DNA from: Ramlibacter pinisoli
Lineage (GTDB): Bacteria > Pseudomonadota > Gammaproteobacteria > Burkholderiales > Burkholderiaceae_C
Direction: 5' to 3'
Length of the DNA stretch: 64,000 nucleotides
Assembly (NCBI RefSeq): GCF_009758015.1
Contig: NZ_WSEL01000009.1
Span: 62,001 to 126,000, forward strand
Shown: positions 8,467 through 19,339 of the stretch, piece by piece
Layout: each line of letters starts with the position of its first letter
Position numbering within the stretch: position 1 is the first letter of the stretch
Translations under genes and position numbers: made by a program
Notes under the pieces: model-generated
Databases searched by the model: none
Seen by the model: only the letters and a program-made list of their open reading frames with translations
Told to the model about the DNA's origin: nothing

Positions 8467-9501
8467 ATGGAATTCTTCGTCATCTCGATGCTGAACGGCC
8501 TGAGCTACGGGCTGCTGCTGTTCATGCTGAGCTCCGGGTTGACGCTCATCTTCAGCATGATGGGCGTGCTGAACTTCGCCCATGCCAGCTTCTACATGCT
8601 GGGCGCCTACCTGGGCTACACGGTGTCGCGGTTCACCGGCTTCTGGCCCGCGCTGCTGCTCGCGCCCATCGTGGTGGGCGGCCTGGGCGCGGTGTTCGAG
8701 AGGCTGTGCCTGCGCAAGGTGCACAAGTACGGGCACGTGCCGGAACTGCTCATCACCTTCGGCCTGTCGTACGTCATCATCGAACTGGTGCAGCTGGTGT
8801 GGGGCCGCATCGCGCTGGAGTTCCATCCGCCGGCCATCCTGCAGGGCCCGGCCTTCACCCTCATCAACAATTCCGCGCAGGGCCTGAGCCTGCAGTGGGG
8901 CGCCGCGCCCGCGCAACTGTGCGCCGCCGCCGACGCCACCATCCGCGTGGTGTGCTCGCCGTTCCCGGCCACGCGCGGCTTCATGATGCTGGTGGCCCTG
9001 GTCATGCTGGGCTCGGTCTGGCTGCTGCTCACCCGCACCCGCATCGGCCTGGTCATCCAGGCCGCACTCACGCACCCGGAGGCGGTCGAGGCGCTGGGGC
9101 ACAACGTGCCGCGCGTGTTCATGCTGGTGTTCGGCGCCGGCTCGGCGCTCGCCGGGCTGGCCGGCGTCATCGGCGGCAGCACCTTCCTGACCGAGCCGGC
9201 CATGGCGGCCACCGTGGGCTCCGTCATCTTCGTGGTGGTGGTGGTCGGCGGCATGGGCTCGCTGTCCGGCGCCTTCCTGGCCTCGCTGCTGATCGGCGTG
9301 CTCCAGACCTTCGCGGTGGCGTTCGACTATTCGCTGGGCACCCTGGCCCAGCAACTGGGGGTCGCCCCGGGGTCGGCCCTGCTGTCCAGCTCGTACGTGA
9401 AGCTCACGCTGTCGCAGGTCGCGCCCATCCTGCCGTACCTGTTCCTGGTGCTGATCCTGATCTTCCGGCCGCGCGGGCTGCTGGGCACGCGCGAGGGCTG
9501 A
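8467..9501 (+). CDS. Branched-chain amino acid ABC transporter permease LivH-type
   Basis: A 344-residue inner-membrane permease with eight or so hydrophobic segments, beginning MEFFVISMLNGLSYG and carrying the LivH-type loop near residues 200-225 (THPEAVEALGHNVPRVF). A family-typical NFAHASFYMLGAY sits near residue 36. A hydrophilic stretch around 125-165 with two Cys is longer than in enteric LivH. It pairs with the LivM-type permease 3 nt downstream and would form the heterodimeric channel of the importer. Confidence 0.93.
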   Translation: MEFFVISMLNGLSYGLLLFMLSSGLTLIFSMMGVLNFAHASFYMLGAYLGYTVSRFTGFWPALLLAPIVVGGLGAVFERLCLRKVHKYGHVPELLITFGLSYVIIELVQLVWGRIALEFHPPAILQGPAFTLINNSAQGLSLQWGAAPAQLCAAADATIRVVCSPFPATRGFMMLVALVMLGSVWLLLTRTRIGLVIQAALTHPEAVEALGHNVPRVFMLVFGAGSALAGLAGVIGGSTFLTEPAMAATVGSVIFVVVVVGGMGSLSGAFLASLLIGVLQTFAVAFDYSLGTLAQQLGVAPGSALLSSSYVKLTLSQVAPILPYLFLVLILIFRPRGLLGTREG

Positions 9502-9504
9502 CCC

Positions 9505-10794
9505 ATGAAGACCCACTACGAGTTCAAGCCGCTCAACATCGGCCGCTGGCTGGTGTGGAGCCTGTTCGCGCTGCTGCTCGCGGTCGCGCCGCTGGTGTTC
9601 CGCAGCGGCCTGGCCGTCACGGTGCTGTCGCAGATGGGCATCGCCATCATCGCCTGCCTGTCCTACAACATGCTGCTGGGGCAGGGCGGGATGCTCAGCT
9701 TCGGGCACGCGGTCTACACCGGCCTGGGCGCCTTCCTGGCGATCCATGCGCTGAACGCCGTGTCGGCGGGATCGCTGCCGATTCCCGTGGCCACCGTGCC
9801 GCTGGCCGGCGGCCTGGCCGGGCTGGTGTTCGCCGTGCTGTTCGGCTATGTCACCACGCGCAAGGCCGGCACCACCTTCGCCATGATCACCCTGGGCCTG
9901 GGCGAACTGGTGTTCGCCATGTCGCTCATGATCCCGGAGTTCTTCGGCGGCGAGGGCGGCGTCTCGGGCAACCGGGTGGTCGGCAAGGGCTACATGGGCA
10001 TCAACTTCGGCCCGCCGGTGCAGGTGTACTACCTGATCGCGGTCTACACCTTCCTGTCGGTGGCCGCGATGTTCGCCTTCACCCGGACCCCGCTGGGCCG
10101 CATGCTCAACGCCGTGCGCGACAACCCGGAGCGAGTGGAGTTCGTCGGCTACGACGCGCAGAAGGTGCGCTACCTGGCCTTCATCATCGCCGGCTTCTTC
10201 GCCGGCATCTCGGGCGGGCTGGGCGCGCTCAACTTCGAGATCGTCACCGCGGAAGTGGTGGGCGCCGGGCGCTCGGGGGCCTACCTGCTGTTCACGTTCC
10301 TGGGCGGCGCCACCTTCTTCTTCGGTCCCATCCTGGGCGCCATCCTGATGGTGCTCGCCTTCGTGCTGTTCAGCGAGCTGACCAACGCCTGGCTGCTGTA
10401 CCTGGGCCTGATCTTCCTGGTGACCGTGATGTACGCGCCGGGCGGCATCGCCAGCCTGATCATGATGAACCTGCGGGTGGCCGCCTACGGCCGGCTGCGC
10501 GAGCTGTGGGTCAGCTACCTGGCCCTGGCCGTCACCGCGCTGGTGGTGCTGGCGGGGGCGGGCGCCATGATCGAGATGGTCTACCACCTGCAGCTCAACT
10601 CCGCCGGCGGCTCCGAACTGCGCTTCATCGGCGTCCCGCTCGACGCGAAAGGGGCGAACAGCTGGTTCGGCGCGGCCTTCGTGCTGCTCACCGGCCTGGG
10701 CCTGTTCGAGCTCACCCGGCGCGTGTTCCTGCGGCACTGGGGCGAGATCCAGGAGTTCATCGAGAAGGAAACCAAGCGCAAGGAGGCCCTGTGA
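9505..10794 (+). CDS. Branched-chain amino acid ABC transporter permease LivM-type
   Basis: A 429-residue membrane permease, the LivM partner of the preceding LivH-type protein. Markers are YNMLLGQGGMLSFGHAVY near residue 53, the coupling loop FTRTPLGRMLNAVRDNPERVEFVGYD near 193-218, and many hydrophobic helices. A C-terminal extension from about residue 335 adds another hydrophobic segment and a charged tail, making it longer than many LivM proteins. Its stop overlaps the LivG-type start as GTGA, so the permease and ATPase are translated together. Confidence 0.93.
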   Translation: MKTHYEFKPLNIGRWLVWSLFALLLAVAPLVFRSGLAVTVLSQMGIAIIACLSYNMLLGQGGMLSFGHAVYTGLGAFLAIHALNAVSAGSLPIPVATVPLAGGLAGLVFAVLFGYVTTRKAGTTFAMITLGLGELVFAMSLMIPEFFGGEGGVSGNRVVGKGYMGINFGPPVQVYYLIAVYTFLSVAAMFAFTRTPLGRMLNAVRDNPERVEFVGYDAQKVRYLAFIIAGFFAGISGGLGALNFEIVTAEVVGAGRSGAYLLFTFLGGATFFFGPILGAILMVLAFVLFSELTNAWLLYLGLIFLVTVMYAPGGIASLIMMNLRVAAYGRLRELWVSYLALAVTALVVLAGAGAMIEMVYHLQLNSAGGSELRFIGVPLDAKGANSWFGAAFVLLTGLGLFELTRRVFLRHWGEIQEFIEKETKRKEAL

Positions 10795-11579
10795 CGGACA
10801 CGGCAACGGGCCCGTTCGCGCTCGAGTTGCGCGACCTGCGCAAGAGCTTCGGCAAGACCGAGATCATCCGCGGTGCCAACCTGGGGGTGCGGCCCGGCGA
10901 GCGGGTGGCCGTCATCGGGCCCAACGGCGCCGGCAAGTCGACGCTGTTCAATTTGATCTCGGGGCGCTTCACCCCCTCGGGCGGGCAGGTGCTGCTGAAC
11001 GGCCAGCGCATCGACGGCAAGCGGCCGTTCGAGATCAACCGGCTGGGCCTGTCGCGCAGCTTCCAGATCACCAACATCTTCCCCAAGCTCAGCGTCTTCG
11101 AGAACCTGCGCTGCGGGGTGCTGTGGAGCCTGGGCTACCGCTACACCTTCCTGAAGTTCCTGGCCGACCTGGACGACGCCAACGACCGGGCCGAGGAGCT
11201 GATGCACATGATCCGCCTCGACCGCAAGCGCGACACGCTGGCGGTGAACCTCACGTACGCCGAGCAGCGAGCGCTGGAGATCGGCGTCACGATCGGCGGC
11301 GGCGCCGGCGTCATCCTGCTGGACGAACCCACCGCCGGCATGAGCCGCAGCGAGACGCGCCGCTTCATCGAGCTCATCAAGGAAGTCACGGTGGGCAAGA
11401 CGCTGCTGACCGTGGAGCACGACATGGGCGTGGTGTTCGGCCTGGCCGACAAGATCGCCGTGGTGGTCTACGGCGAGGTCATCGCGTTCGACACCCCCGA
11501 GAAGGTCCGCGCCAACCAGCGGGTGCAGGAAGCCTACCTGGGCTCGCACGTGGCCGATGCGCAGGCCGGGGGACATTGA
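10791..11579 (+). CDS. Branched-chain amino acid ABC transporter ATPase LivG-type
   Basis: A 262-residue ABC ATPase. Walker A is GPNGAGKST near residue 43, the signature motif is the LivG-like LTYAEQRALEIG (Ala in place of the usual Gly), and Walker B is VILLDEPTAG followed by the H-loop VEHDMG. The GTG start at 10791 overlaps the permease stop by 4 nt and is preceded by a strong AGGAGG. It supplies one nucleotide-binding site of the importer and should be the catalytically normal partner, because the second ATPase lacks the Walker A Lys. Confidence 0.93.
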   Translation: MTDTATGPFALELRDLRKSFGKTEIIRGANLGVRPGERVAVIGPNGAGKSTLFNLISGRFTPSGGQVLLNGQRIDGKRPFEINRLGLSRSFQITNIFPKLSVFENLRCGVLWSLGYRYTFLKFLADLDDANDRAEELMHMIRLDRKRDTLAVNLTYAEQRALEIGVTIGGGAGVILLDEPTAGMSRSETRRFIELIKEVTVGKTLLTVEHDMGVVFGLADKIAVVVYGEVIAFDTPEKVRANQRVQEAYLGSHVADAQAGGH

Positions 11580-11626
11580 ATGCGGGAGCGCGGAAAGCAT
11601 TGACATGACGTCTTCACCCGGAGTTG

Positions 11627-11664
11627 TTCGCGTCCTTCGCGAAACCATTGCGTGCTTCACGTCC
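11627..11664. repeat. Degenerate GCGTCCTTCGCG-type intergenic repeat
   Basis: Within the 111-nt gap between the two ATPase genes lies a run made of near-repeats of TTCGCGTCCTTCGCG and TTGCGTGCTTCACG. A related GCGTCCTTCCGCG unit recurs at 15961-15989, again just before a gene start. No open frame or clear promoter is seen in this gap. Confidence 0.5.
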
Positions 11665-11690
11665 GGCAGTCCGCTTCCAGGGCCGTTGCC

Positions 11691-12386
11691 ATGCTGAAGG
11701 TCGACAACCTGCACGCCTTCTACGGCAAGAGCCACGTGCTGCACGGGGTGCAGTTCGACGTGCGTCCCGGCGAGATCGTGGCGCTCCTCGGGCGCAACGG
11801 ATCGGGCCGGTCGACCACGGCCAAGGCCATCATGGGGATGGTCGAGTGCACCGGCAGCGTCGAGTGGAAGGGGCGCCAGGTCCTGGGCAGCAAGCCGTAC
11901 GAGATCGCGCACCTGGGCATCGGCTACGTGCCGGAGAACCGCGACATCTTCCCCAAGCTCACCGTGCACCAGAACCTGATGCTGGGCGAGAAGCGGGCAG
12001 GGCGGTCCGGCCGCTGGTCGTTTGACGAGATGTACGCCATGTTCCCGCGCCTGAAGGAGCGCCAGCACACCGAGGCGGGGGTGCTCTCGGGCGGCGAGCA
12101 GCAGATGCTCACCCTGTGCCGCACGCTGATGGGCGACCCCGACCTGATCATCATCGACGAGCCCACCGAGGGCCTGGCGCCCAAGATCGTGGAGCTGGTG
12201 GGCGAGTACCTGCGGCGCCTCAAGGACAAGGGCCTGTCGGTGCTGCTGATCGAACAGAAACTCACCATCGCGATGGCCATCTCCGACCGGGCGCTGGTCA
12301 TGGGCCACGGCAGCATCGTGTTCCACGGCACCCCTGACAGCCTGCGTGCCGACGCCTACACTCGCAAGGAGTGGCTGGAGGTCTAG
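11691..12386 (+). CDS. Branched-chain amino acid ABC transporter ATPase LivF-type with Arg in Walker A
   Basis: A 231-residue ABC ATPase of the LivF type, with signature LSGGEQQML, Walker B LIIIDEPTEGLAP and Q-loop GYVPENRDIFP. The Walker A motif reads GRNGSGRST at residues 34-42, so the normally invariant nucleotide-binding Lys is Arg40 (codon cgg). Everything else in the fold looks intact. ATG 11691 opens the conserved LivF start LKVDNLHAFYG; the upstream ATG at 11652 would only add a non-conserved leader. Unlike the rest of the transporter genes it is separated from its neighbour, by 111 nt holding a repeat. Confidence 0.92.
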   Translation: MLKVDNLHAFYGKSHVLHGVQFDVRPGEIVALLGRNGSGRSTTAKAIMGMVECTGSVEWKGRQVLGSKPYEIAHLGIGYVPENRDIFPKLTVHQNLMLGEKRAGRSGRWSFDEMYAMFPRLKERQHTEAGVLSGGEQQMLTLCRTLMGDPDLIIIDEPTEGLAPKIVELVGEYLRRLKDKGLSVLLIEQKLTIAMAISDRALVMGHGSIVFHGTPDSLRADAYTRKEWLEV

Positions 12387-12391
12387 CCGTC

Positions 12392-12414
12392 CACGGACCG
12401 CCGCGCGGTCCGTG
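12392..12414 (+). other. Strong hairpin just after the LivF-type gene
   Basis: CACGGACCGC at 12392-12401 pairs perfectly with GCGGTCCGTG at 12405-12414 around a 3-nt loop, starting 6 nt after the stop codon. No T-tract follows, so it is not a classic intrinsic terminator. It may protect the transcript 3' end or assist termination. Confidence 0.55.
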
Positions 12415-12498
12415 ACCGGTTGGCTGATCAGCCAGGCCGTCCTGGCTTCGCGTCGCGGCACGCCGCTGCGGAGAGTCCCTACCGTGACAAGCCAGGCA

Positions 12499-12526
12499 TT
12501 GCACCGCACCATCCTCTTTCTAGAAT
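12499..12526 (+). promoter_or_regulatory. Putative sigma-70 promoter for the acyl-CoA catabolic cluster
   Basis: TTGCAC at 12499-12504 and TAGAAT at 12521-12526 are separated by 16 nt and lie 46 nt before the FadB/J-type gene. Predicted by eye only. Confidence 0.45.
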
Positions 12527-12571
12527 CGCCCGCCAGCGAACGCTCGTTCTTTTTCCTCCAGGAGACCCTCC

Positions 12572-14671
<2,100 letters not shown>

Positions 14672-14709
14672 CCGCCCACCGCCGCGACCGAACCCCTGAA
14701 AGGCCCACC

Positions 14710-15885
14710 ATGACCAACGCCGTCATCGTCTCCACCGCCCGCACGCCCCTCACCAAGAGCTGGAAGGGCGCGTTCAACATGACCCATGGCGCCACCCTCG
14801 GCGGCCATGCCGTCAAGCAGGCCGTCCAGCGCGCGGGCATCGACCCCGGCGCCATCGAGGACGTGCTGATGGGGTGCGCCAACCCCGAGGGCGCCACCGG
14901 CGCCAACATCGCCCGCCAGATCGCGCTGATGGCCGACCTGCCGATCTCCGTCTCGGGCGCCACCGTCAACCGCTTCTGCTCGTCGGGCCTGCAGACCATC
15001 GCCATGGTGTCGCAGCGCATCATCGCGGGCGAGGGCGACGTCTACGTGGCTGGCGGCGTCGAGAGCATCTCCTGTGTGCAGCAGGAGATGAACCAGCACA
15101 TGCTGCGCGACCTCGACCTCGACAAGAAGAAGCCCGAGATCTACTGGTCGATGCTGCAGACGGCCGAGCAGGTGGCCAAGCGCTACAACATCGGCCGCGA
15201 CGCGATGGACGAGTACGGCGCCGCCAGCCAGCAGAAGGCCTGCGCCGCCCAGGCGGCCGGCCGCTTCGAGGCCGAGATCGCGCCCATCACCGTCAAGGCC
15301 GGCGTGGCCGACCCGGTCATGGGCCTGCGCACCAGGGAGGTCACCGTCGCCAGGGACGAGGGCCTGCGCGAGGGCACCACCAAGGAAAGCATCAGCGGCA
15401 TCAAGCCGGCGCTGCCCGGGGGCGTGATCTCGGCCGGCAATGCCAGCCAGTTCTCCGACGGCGCGGGCGCCTGCGTGGTGGTGAGCGAGGAATACGCCTC
15501 GAAGAACAACCTCAAGCCGCTGGGCCGCTTCCTCGGCTTCGCGGTCGCCGGCTGCGAGCCCGACGAGATGGGCATCGGCCCCGTCTACGCGATTCCCAAG
15601 GTGCTCAAGAAGCTGGGCCTGAAGGTCGGCGACATCGACCTGTGGGAGCTGAACGAGGCCTTTGCGGTGCAGGTCATCTACTGCCGCGACAAGCTGGGCA
15701 TCCCGAACGACCGCCTGAACGTCGACGGCGGCGCCATCGCGGTCGGCCACCCTTACGGCGTCTCCGGCCAGCGCCTGACCGGGCACGCCCTCATCGAAGG
15801 CAAGCGCCGCGGCGCCAAGAAGGTCGTCGTCACGATGTGCGTCGGCGGCGGCATGGGGGCGGCGGGGGTGTTCGAGGTTCTCTGA
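14710..15885 (+). CDS. Acetyl-CoA acyltransferase (thiolase)
   Basis: A 391-residue thiolase that cleaves 3-ketoacyl-CoA with CoA, the last step of beta-oxidation. The nucleophilic Cys90 is in [10 protein letters not shown], His347 in GHPYGVSG, and the second catalytic Cys377 in MCVGGGMG. Length is standard for FadA/thiolase II proteins. It lies directly after the FadB/J-type gene, the usual pairing for a complete hydratase-dehydrogenase-thiolase set. The start has a GAAAGG sequence nearby. Biosynthetic (acetoacetyl-CoA) thiolase activity cannot be excluded, but the neighbours argue for degradation. Confidence 0.94.
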   Translation: MTNAVIVSTARTPLTKSWKGAFNMTHGATLGGHAVKQAVQRAGIDPGAIEDVLMGCANPEGATGANIARQIALMADLPISVSGATVNRFCSSGLQTIAMVSQRIIAGEGDVYVAGGVESISCVQQEMNQHMLRDLDLDKKKPEIYWSMLQTAEQVAKRYNIGRDAMDEYGAASQQKACAAQAAGRFEAEIAPITVKAGVADPVMGLRTREVTVARDEGLREGTTKESISGIKPALPGGVISAGNASQFSDGAGACVVVSEEYASKNNLKPLGRFLGFAVAGCEPDEMGIGPVYAIPKVLKKLGLKVGDIDLWELNEAFAVQVIYCRDKLGIPNDRLNVDGGAIAVGHPYGVSGQRLTGHALIEGKRRGAKKVVVTMCVGGGMGAAGVFEVL

Positions 15886-15905
15886 AGAGGCAGAAGGGAC
15901 CCCCT

Positions 15906-15989
15906 GGCGCAGAAGTTCGCGGAAGACGCAGAAGAATCGGTTGGCTGACTTGTCGGCGACCTCTGCGTCCTTCCGCGCTGTCTGCGCAC
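15906..15989. repeat. Imperfect intergenic inverted repeat
   Basis: Two arms of about 28 nt (15906-15934, rich in GCGCAGAAG/ACGCAGAAG; and 15961-15989, with CTCTGCGTCC...CTGCGCAC) are near reverse complements around a 26-nt spacer. The element fills most of the 141-nt gap between the thiolase and the following acyl-CoA dehydrogenase. It shares the GCGTCCTTC core with 11627-11664 and may be a REP-like hairpin. Confidence 0.55.
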
Positions 15990-16026
15990 GGGAGTCCGGC
16001 TGTTTGCATTTCCCCTGAGCGCCTGC

Positions 16027-17856
16027 ATGTCTCTGCGTCCCACCCTCGACTTCCTCCTCTACGACTGGCTCAAGGCCGACCGGCTGGCCGGGCGGGCGCG
16101 GTTCGCCGACCACTCGCGCGAGACCTTCGACGCGGTGCTCGACACCTGCGAGCGCATCGCGCGCGAGAAGTACGCGCCGTTCAACCGGCTGGTCGACACC
16201 GAGGAGCCGCGCTTCGACGGCGAGAAGGTCATCCTGCCGCAGGCCACGCACGAGGCGCACCGGGCGTACGTCGAGTCGGGCATGGTCAGCGCCGCGCAGG
16301 ATTACGACGAGGGCGGCATGCAACTGCCCTACACCATCGAGGCGGCGGCCAACGGCTTCTTCGCGGTGGCCTCGGTGAGCATCGGCTCCAGCCTGCTCAC
16401 CAAGGGCAACGCCAACCTGCTGATGGTGCATGGCACCGAGGCACAGAAGGCGGTGTTCGCGCGCAACGAGTTCGGTGGCCGCTTCACCGGCACCATGTGC
16501 CTGTCGGAGCCGCAGGCGGGCTCGTCGCTGTCGGACATCACGACGCGCGCGGTGCCCGACGGCGACGGCTCCGAGGCCGATCCGCTGGGGCCGCGCTACC
16601 GGCTCACCGGCAACAAGATGTGGATCTCGGCCGGCGAGAACGAGCTGGCCGAGAACATCGTCCACCTGGTGCTGGCCAAGATCCCCGGCCCGGACGGCAA
16701 GCTCGTCCCTGGCACGCGCGGCATCTCGTTGTTCATCGTGCCCAAGAAGCTCGTCGGCACCGACGGGCAGCTCACCGGCGAGCGCAACGACGTCGCGCTG
16801 GCCGGCCTGAATCACAAGCTGGGCTGGCGCGGCACGACCAACACGCTGCTGAATTTCGGCGAGGGGCGCTACCCCGTGCGCGGTGGCGCCGGCGCCATCG
16901 GCTACCTCGTCGGCAAGCCGCACGAGGGCCTGCGCTGCATGTTCCACATGATGAACGAGGCCCGCATCGGCATCGGTATGGCGGCCACCGCGCTGGGCCT
17001 GGCCGGCTACTACGCCTCGCTCGAGTACGCGAAGAACCGGCCCCAGGGCCGGCCCGTGGGGAGCGCCGGCAAGGATCCGTCGCAGCCGCCGGTGCGCATC
17101 ATCGAGCACGCCGACATCAAGCGCATGCTGCTGGCGCAGAAGGCGTACGGCGAAGGCGCGCTGGCGCTCATGCTGCAGTGCGCACGCCTGGTCGACGAAC
17201 AGCACACCGGCACGCCGGAGGATGCCGACGAGGCCCGGCTTCTGCTGGAGGTGCTGACACCCATCGCCAAGAGCTGGCCCAGCGAGTTCTGCCTGGAGGC
17301 GAATTCGCTCGCCATCCAGGTCCATGGCGGCTACGGCTACACGCGCGACTTCCCGGTCGAGCAGTACTGGCGCGACAACCGCCTGAACATGATCCACGAG
17401 GGCACGCACGGCATCCAGGCGGCCGACCTGCTGGGGCGCAAGGTGGTCATGGAAGGCGGGCGCGGCCTGCAACTCGTTGCCGGGCGCATCAACCGCACCA
17501 TCGAGGCGGCGTTGCAGCGGCCCGACCTGGCCGGGCACGCCAACGCCCTGGCCCAGGCCCTGCAGCACGTGGGTGCCGCCACCAAGGCGGCCTGGGCCAC
17601 CGGTGAGCCGGCGGCAGCGCTGGCCAATGCCGTGCCCTACATGCAGGCGTTCGGCCACCTGGTCATCGCCTGGACCTGGCTCGACGTCGTGCTCACCATC
17701 CCGGCCGACCCCGCACGCCGCCGTGCCGCCGACACCGGGCGCCTGCACGCGGCACGGTACTTCTTCCATTACGAGCTGCCCAGGGTCGCCGCCTGGCTGA
17801 AGGTGGTGGAAACGCGCGACCCCACCTGCGCCGACATGCCGGAAGACGCCTTCTGA
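16027..17856 (+). CDS. Acyl-CoA dehydrogenase (long, DmdC-like family)
   Basis: A 609-residue FAD-dependent acyl-CoA dehydrogenase with the extended C-terminal domain (from about residue 480) seen in DmdC-type and related 600-residue enzymes. The FAD/substrate segments MCLSEPQAGSSLSDI (near 158) and MWISAGEN are clear, and the catalytic base is Glu458 in MIHEGTHGIQ. It would introduce the alpha-beta double bond into an acyl-CoA. DmdC itself acts on methylthiopropionyl-CoA, but many paralogues serve fatty acids, so the substrate is open. It is followed after 2 nt by a small membrane protein gene. Confidence 0.93.
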   Translation: MSLRPTLDFLLYDWLKADRLAGRARFADHSRETFDAVLDTCERIAREKYAPFNRLVDTEEPRFDGEKVILPQATHEAHRAYVESGMVSAAQDYDEGGMQLPYTIEAAANGFFAVASVSIGSSLLTKGNANLLMVHGTEAQKAVFARNEFGGRFTGTMCLSEPQAGSSLSDITTRAVPDGDGSEADPLGPRYRLTGNKMWISAGENELAENIVHLVLAKIPGPDGKLVPGTRGISLFIVPKKLVGTDGQLTGERNDVALAGLNHKLGWRGTTNTLLNFGEGRYPVRGGAGAIGYLVGKPHEGLRCMFHMMNEARIGIGMAATALGLAGYYASLEYAKNRPQGRPVGSAGKDPSQPPVRIIEHADIKRMLLAQKAYGEGALALMLQCARLVDEQHTGTPEDADEARLLLEVLTPIAKSWPSEFCLEANSLAIQVHGGYGYTRDFPVEQYWRDNRLNMIHEGTHGIQAADLLGRKVVMEGGRGLQLVAGRINRTIEAALQRPDLAGHANALAQALQHVGAATKAAWATGEPAAALANAVPYMQAFGHLVIAWTWLDVVLTIPADPARRRAADTGRLHAARYFFHYELPRVAAWLKVVETRDPTCADMPEDAF

Positions 17857-17858
17857 CG

Positions 17859-18104
17859 ATGGCTTCGGCACGCACGCTGGCATGGATCGACCGCCTGATC
17901 TGGATGCTCATCTACGGCGGCCTGTTCGGCGTCGTCCTGGGCGTCGCCACGCACGGTGCGCACGTCGTCGCCGGCTGGTCGCTGGGCGTGCTCGGCGGCA
18001 TCGCGACCGCGGCGGGCCTGGTGCTCATCGGCGTGCGGTCGCGCCTGGGTGAACCCCCGCCCGGCGGCGCACAATCTTCCGCACAACAACGAGATCCACC
18101 ATGA
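17859..18104 (+). CDS. Small two-helix membrane protein
   Basis: An 81-residue protein with two hydrophobic segments (about 9-30 and 34-60) and a polar, proline-rich tail. I do not recognise a family with certainty. It begins 2 nt after the acyl-CoA dehydrogenase stop and its own stop overlaps the SDR start as ATGA, so it is embedded in the operon, and its reading frame uses the same high-GC codon pattern. A role in membrane association of the lipid enzymes is possible but unsupported. Confidence 0.7.
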   Translation: MASARTLAWIDRLIWMLIYGGLFGVVLGVATHGAHVVAGWSLGVLGGIATAAGLVLIGVRSRLGEPPPGGAQSSAQQRDPP

Positions 18105-18892
18105 CCCGCACCATCCAGCAACTGTTCGATCTCCGGGGCAAGACCGCCCTGGTCACCGGCGGCTCGCGTGGCCTGGGCCTGCAGCTGGCGCACGCGCTGG
18201 GCGAGGCCGGCGCCCGCATCATGCTCACCTCCCGCAAGGCCGCCGACCTGGAGGAGGCCGCCGCCGAACTGCAGGCCGACGGCATCGACGCGCGCTGGAT
18301 CGCGGCCGATGCCTCGCGCGAGGAGGACATCCGCCGCATGGCCGACCAGACGCTCGAGCGCATGGGCGATGTCCACATCCTGGTGAACAACGCCGGTGCC
18401 GCCTGGGGCGCCCCGGCCGAGGACCACCCGGTGGAGGCCTGGGACAAGCTGATGAACCTGAACGTGCGCGGCTATTTCATCCTGTCGCAGCACCTGGCGA
18501 AGCACTGCATGATCGAGCGCCGCTACGGCCGCATCATCAACATCGCATCGATCGCCGGGCTGGGCGGCAACCCGCCCGAGATGCAGACCCTGGCCTACAA
18601 CACCTCCAAGGGCGCCGTCCTCAACTTCACCCGTGCGCTCGGGGCCGAATGGGGCAGGTACAACATCACGGTCAATGCCATCTGCCCGGGCTTCTTCCCC
18701 AGCAGGATGACCCGCGGCACGCTGGATCGCCTGGGCGAGGACCAGCTTGCCGCCCATGCGCCGCTGCGCCGCCTGGGCGACGACGAGGACCTCAAGGGAA
18801 CGGCACTGCTGTTCGCCTCCGACGCCGGCAAGCACATCACCGGCCAGTGGCTGGCCGTGGACGGCGGGGTCAGCATGGTCACGGGGGGATGA
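18101..18892 (+). CDS. Short-chain dehydrogenase/reductase
   Basis: A 263-residue classical SDR, an NAD(P)-dependent oxidoreductase. The nucleotide-binding motif TGGSRGLG is near residue 20, the structural NNAG near 97, and the catalytic Tyr-x-x-x-Lys in YNTSK near 166-170, with a serine (NIASIAG) about 13 residues earlier. The C-terminal GQWLAVDGG is typical of FabG-like members. It overlaps both neighbours by 4 nt. In this cluster it most likely acts on 3-hydroxyacyl or other hydroxyl intermediates, but the substrate is not shown. Confidence 0.92.
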   Translation: MTRTIQQLFDLRGKTALVTGGSRGLGLQLAHALGEAGARIMLTSRKAADLEEAAAELQADGIDARWIAADASREEDIRRMADQTLERMGDVHILVNNAGAAWGAPAEDHPVEAWDKLMNLNVRGYFILSQHLAKHCMIERRYGRIINIASIAGLGGNPPEMQTLAYNTSKGAVLNFTRALGAEWGRYNITVNAICPGFFPSRMTRGTLDRLGEDQLAAHAPLRRLGDDEDLKGTALLFASDAGKHITGQWLAVDGGVSMVTGG

Positions 18893-19326
18893 TGGACAGC
18901 AAGACCTTCGGCGTCGCCATCCCGTTCGTCGAGCACCTCGGCTTCCGCCTGGTGCGGATGGAGGAGGGCGAGTCGCGCATCGACTTCGAGCCCGGCCCCG
19001 AGCACATGAACTCGTTCAACGTGGCACACGGCGGGGTGGTGATGACCCTGCTGGACGTCACCATGGCCACGGCGGCGCGCAGCCTCGAGATGGACATGGG
19101 CGTGGTGACCATCGAGATGAAGACCAGCTTCATGCAGCCCTCGCGCGGCCAGCTCCAGGGCCTGGGCCGGCTGATGCACCGCACGGCCACCATGGCCTTC
19201 ACCGAGGCGCGCATCGTCGACGCCGCCGGGCGCACCTGCGCCCACGCCACCGGCACCTTCAAGTACGTCAAGCGCCTGCCCATCGGCCCCAAGGGCTCGC
19301 AGGCGCTGAACATCTCGACCGACTGA
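18889..19326 (+). CDS. PaaI-family hotdog thioesterase
   Basis: A 145-residue hotdog-fold acyl-CoA thioesterase. The family motif NVAHGGVVMTLLDVTMA lies near residues 42-58, and the core strand ends TGTFKYVKR. These enzymes hydrolyse acyl-CoA esters, releasing CoA and preventing dead-end build-up. Two ATGs in tandem (18889 and 18892) can serve as start; the first overlaps the SDR stop. It is the fifth gene of the tightly spaced operon that begins with the long acyl-CoA dehydrogenase (counting the small membrane protein this is the fourth). Confidence 0.9.
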   Translation: MMDSKTFGVAIPFVEHLGFRLVRMEEGESRIDFEPGPEHMNSFNVAHGGVVMTLLDVTMATAARSLEMDMGVVTIEMKTSFMQPSRGQLQGLGRLMHRTATMAFTEARIVDAAGRTCAHATGTFKYVKRLPIGPKGSQALNISTD

Positions 19327-19339
19327 GCCAGGAGCCACC

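Noticed and set aside
8197..10806. Minus-strand open frame of about 870 codons opposite the LivH and LivM permease genes
   Set aside because: Gln/His/Glu-rich shadow of hydrophobic sense codons; no ribosome site and no recognised domain.
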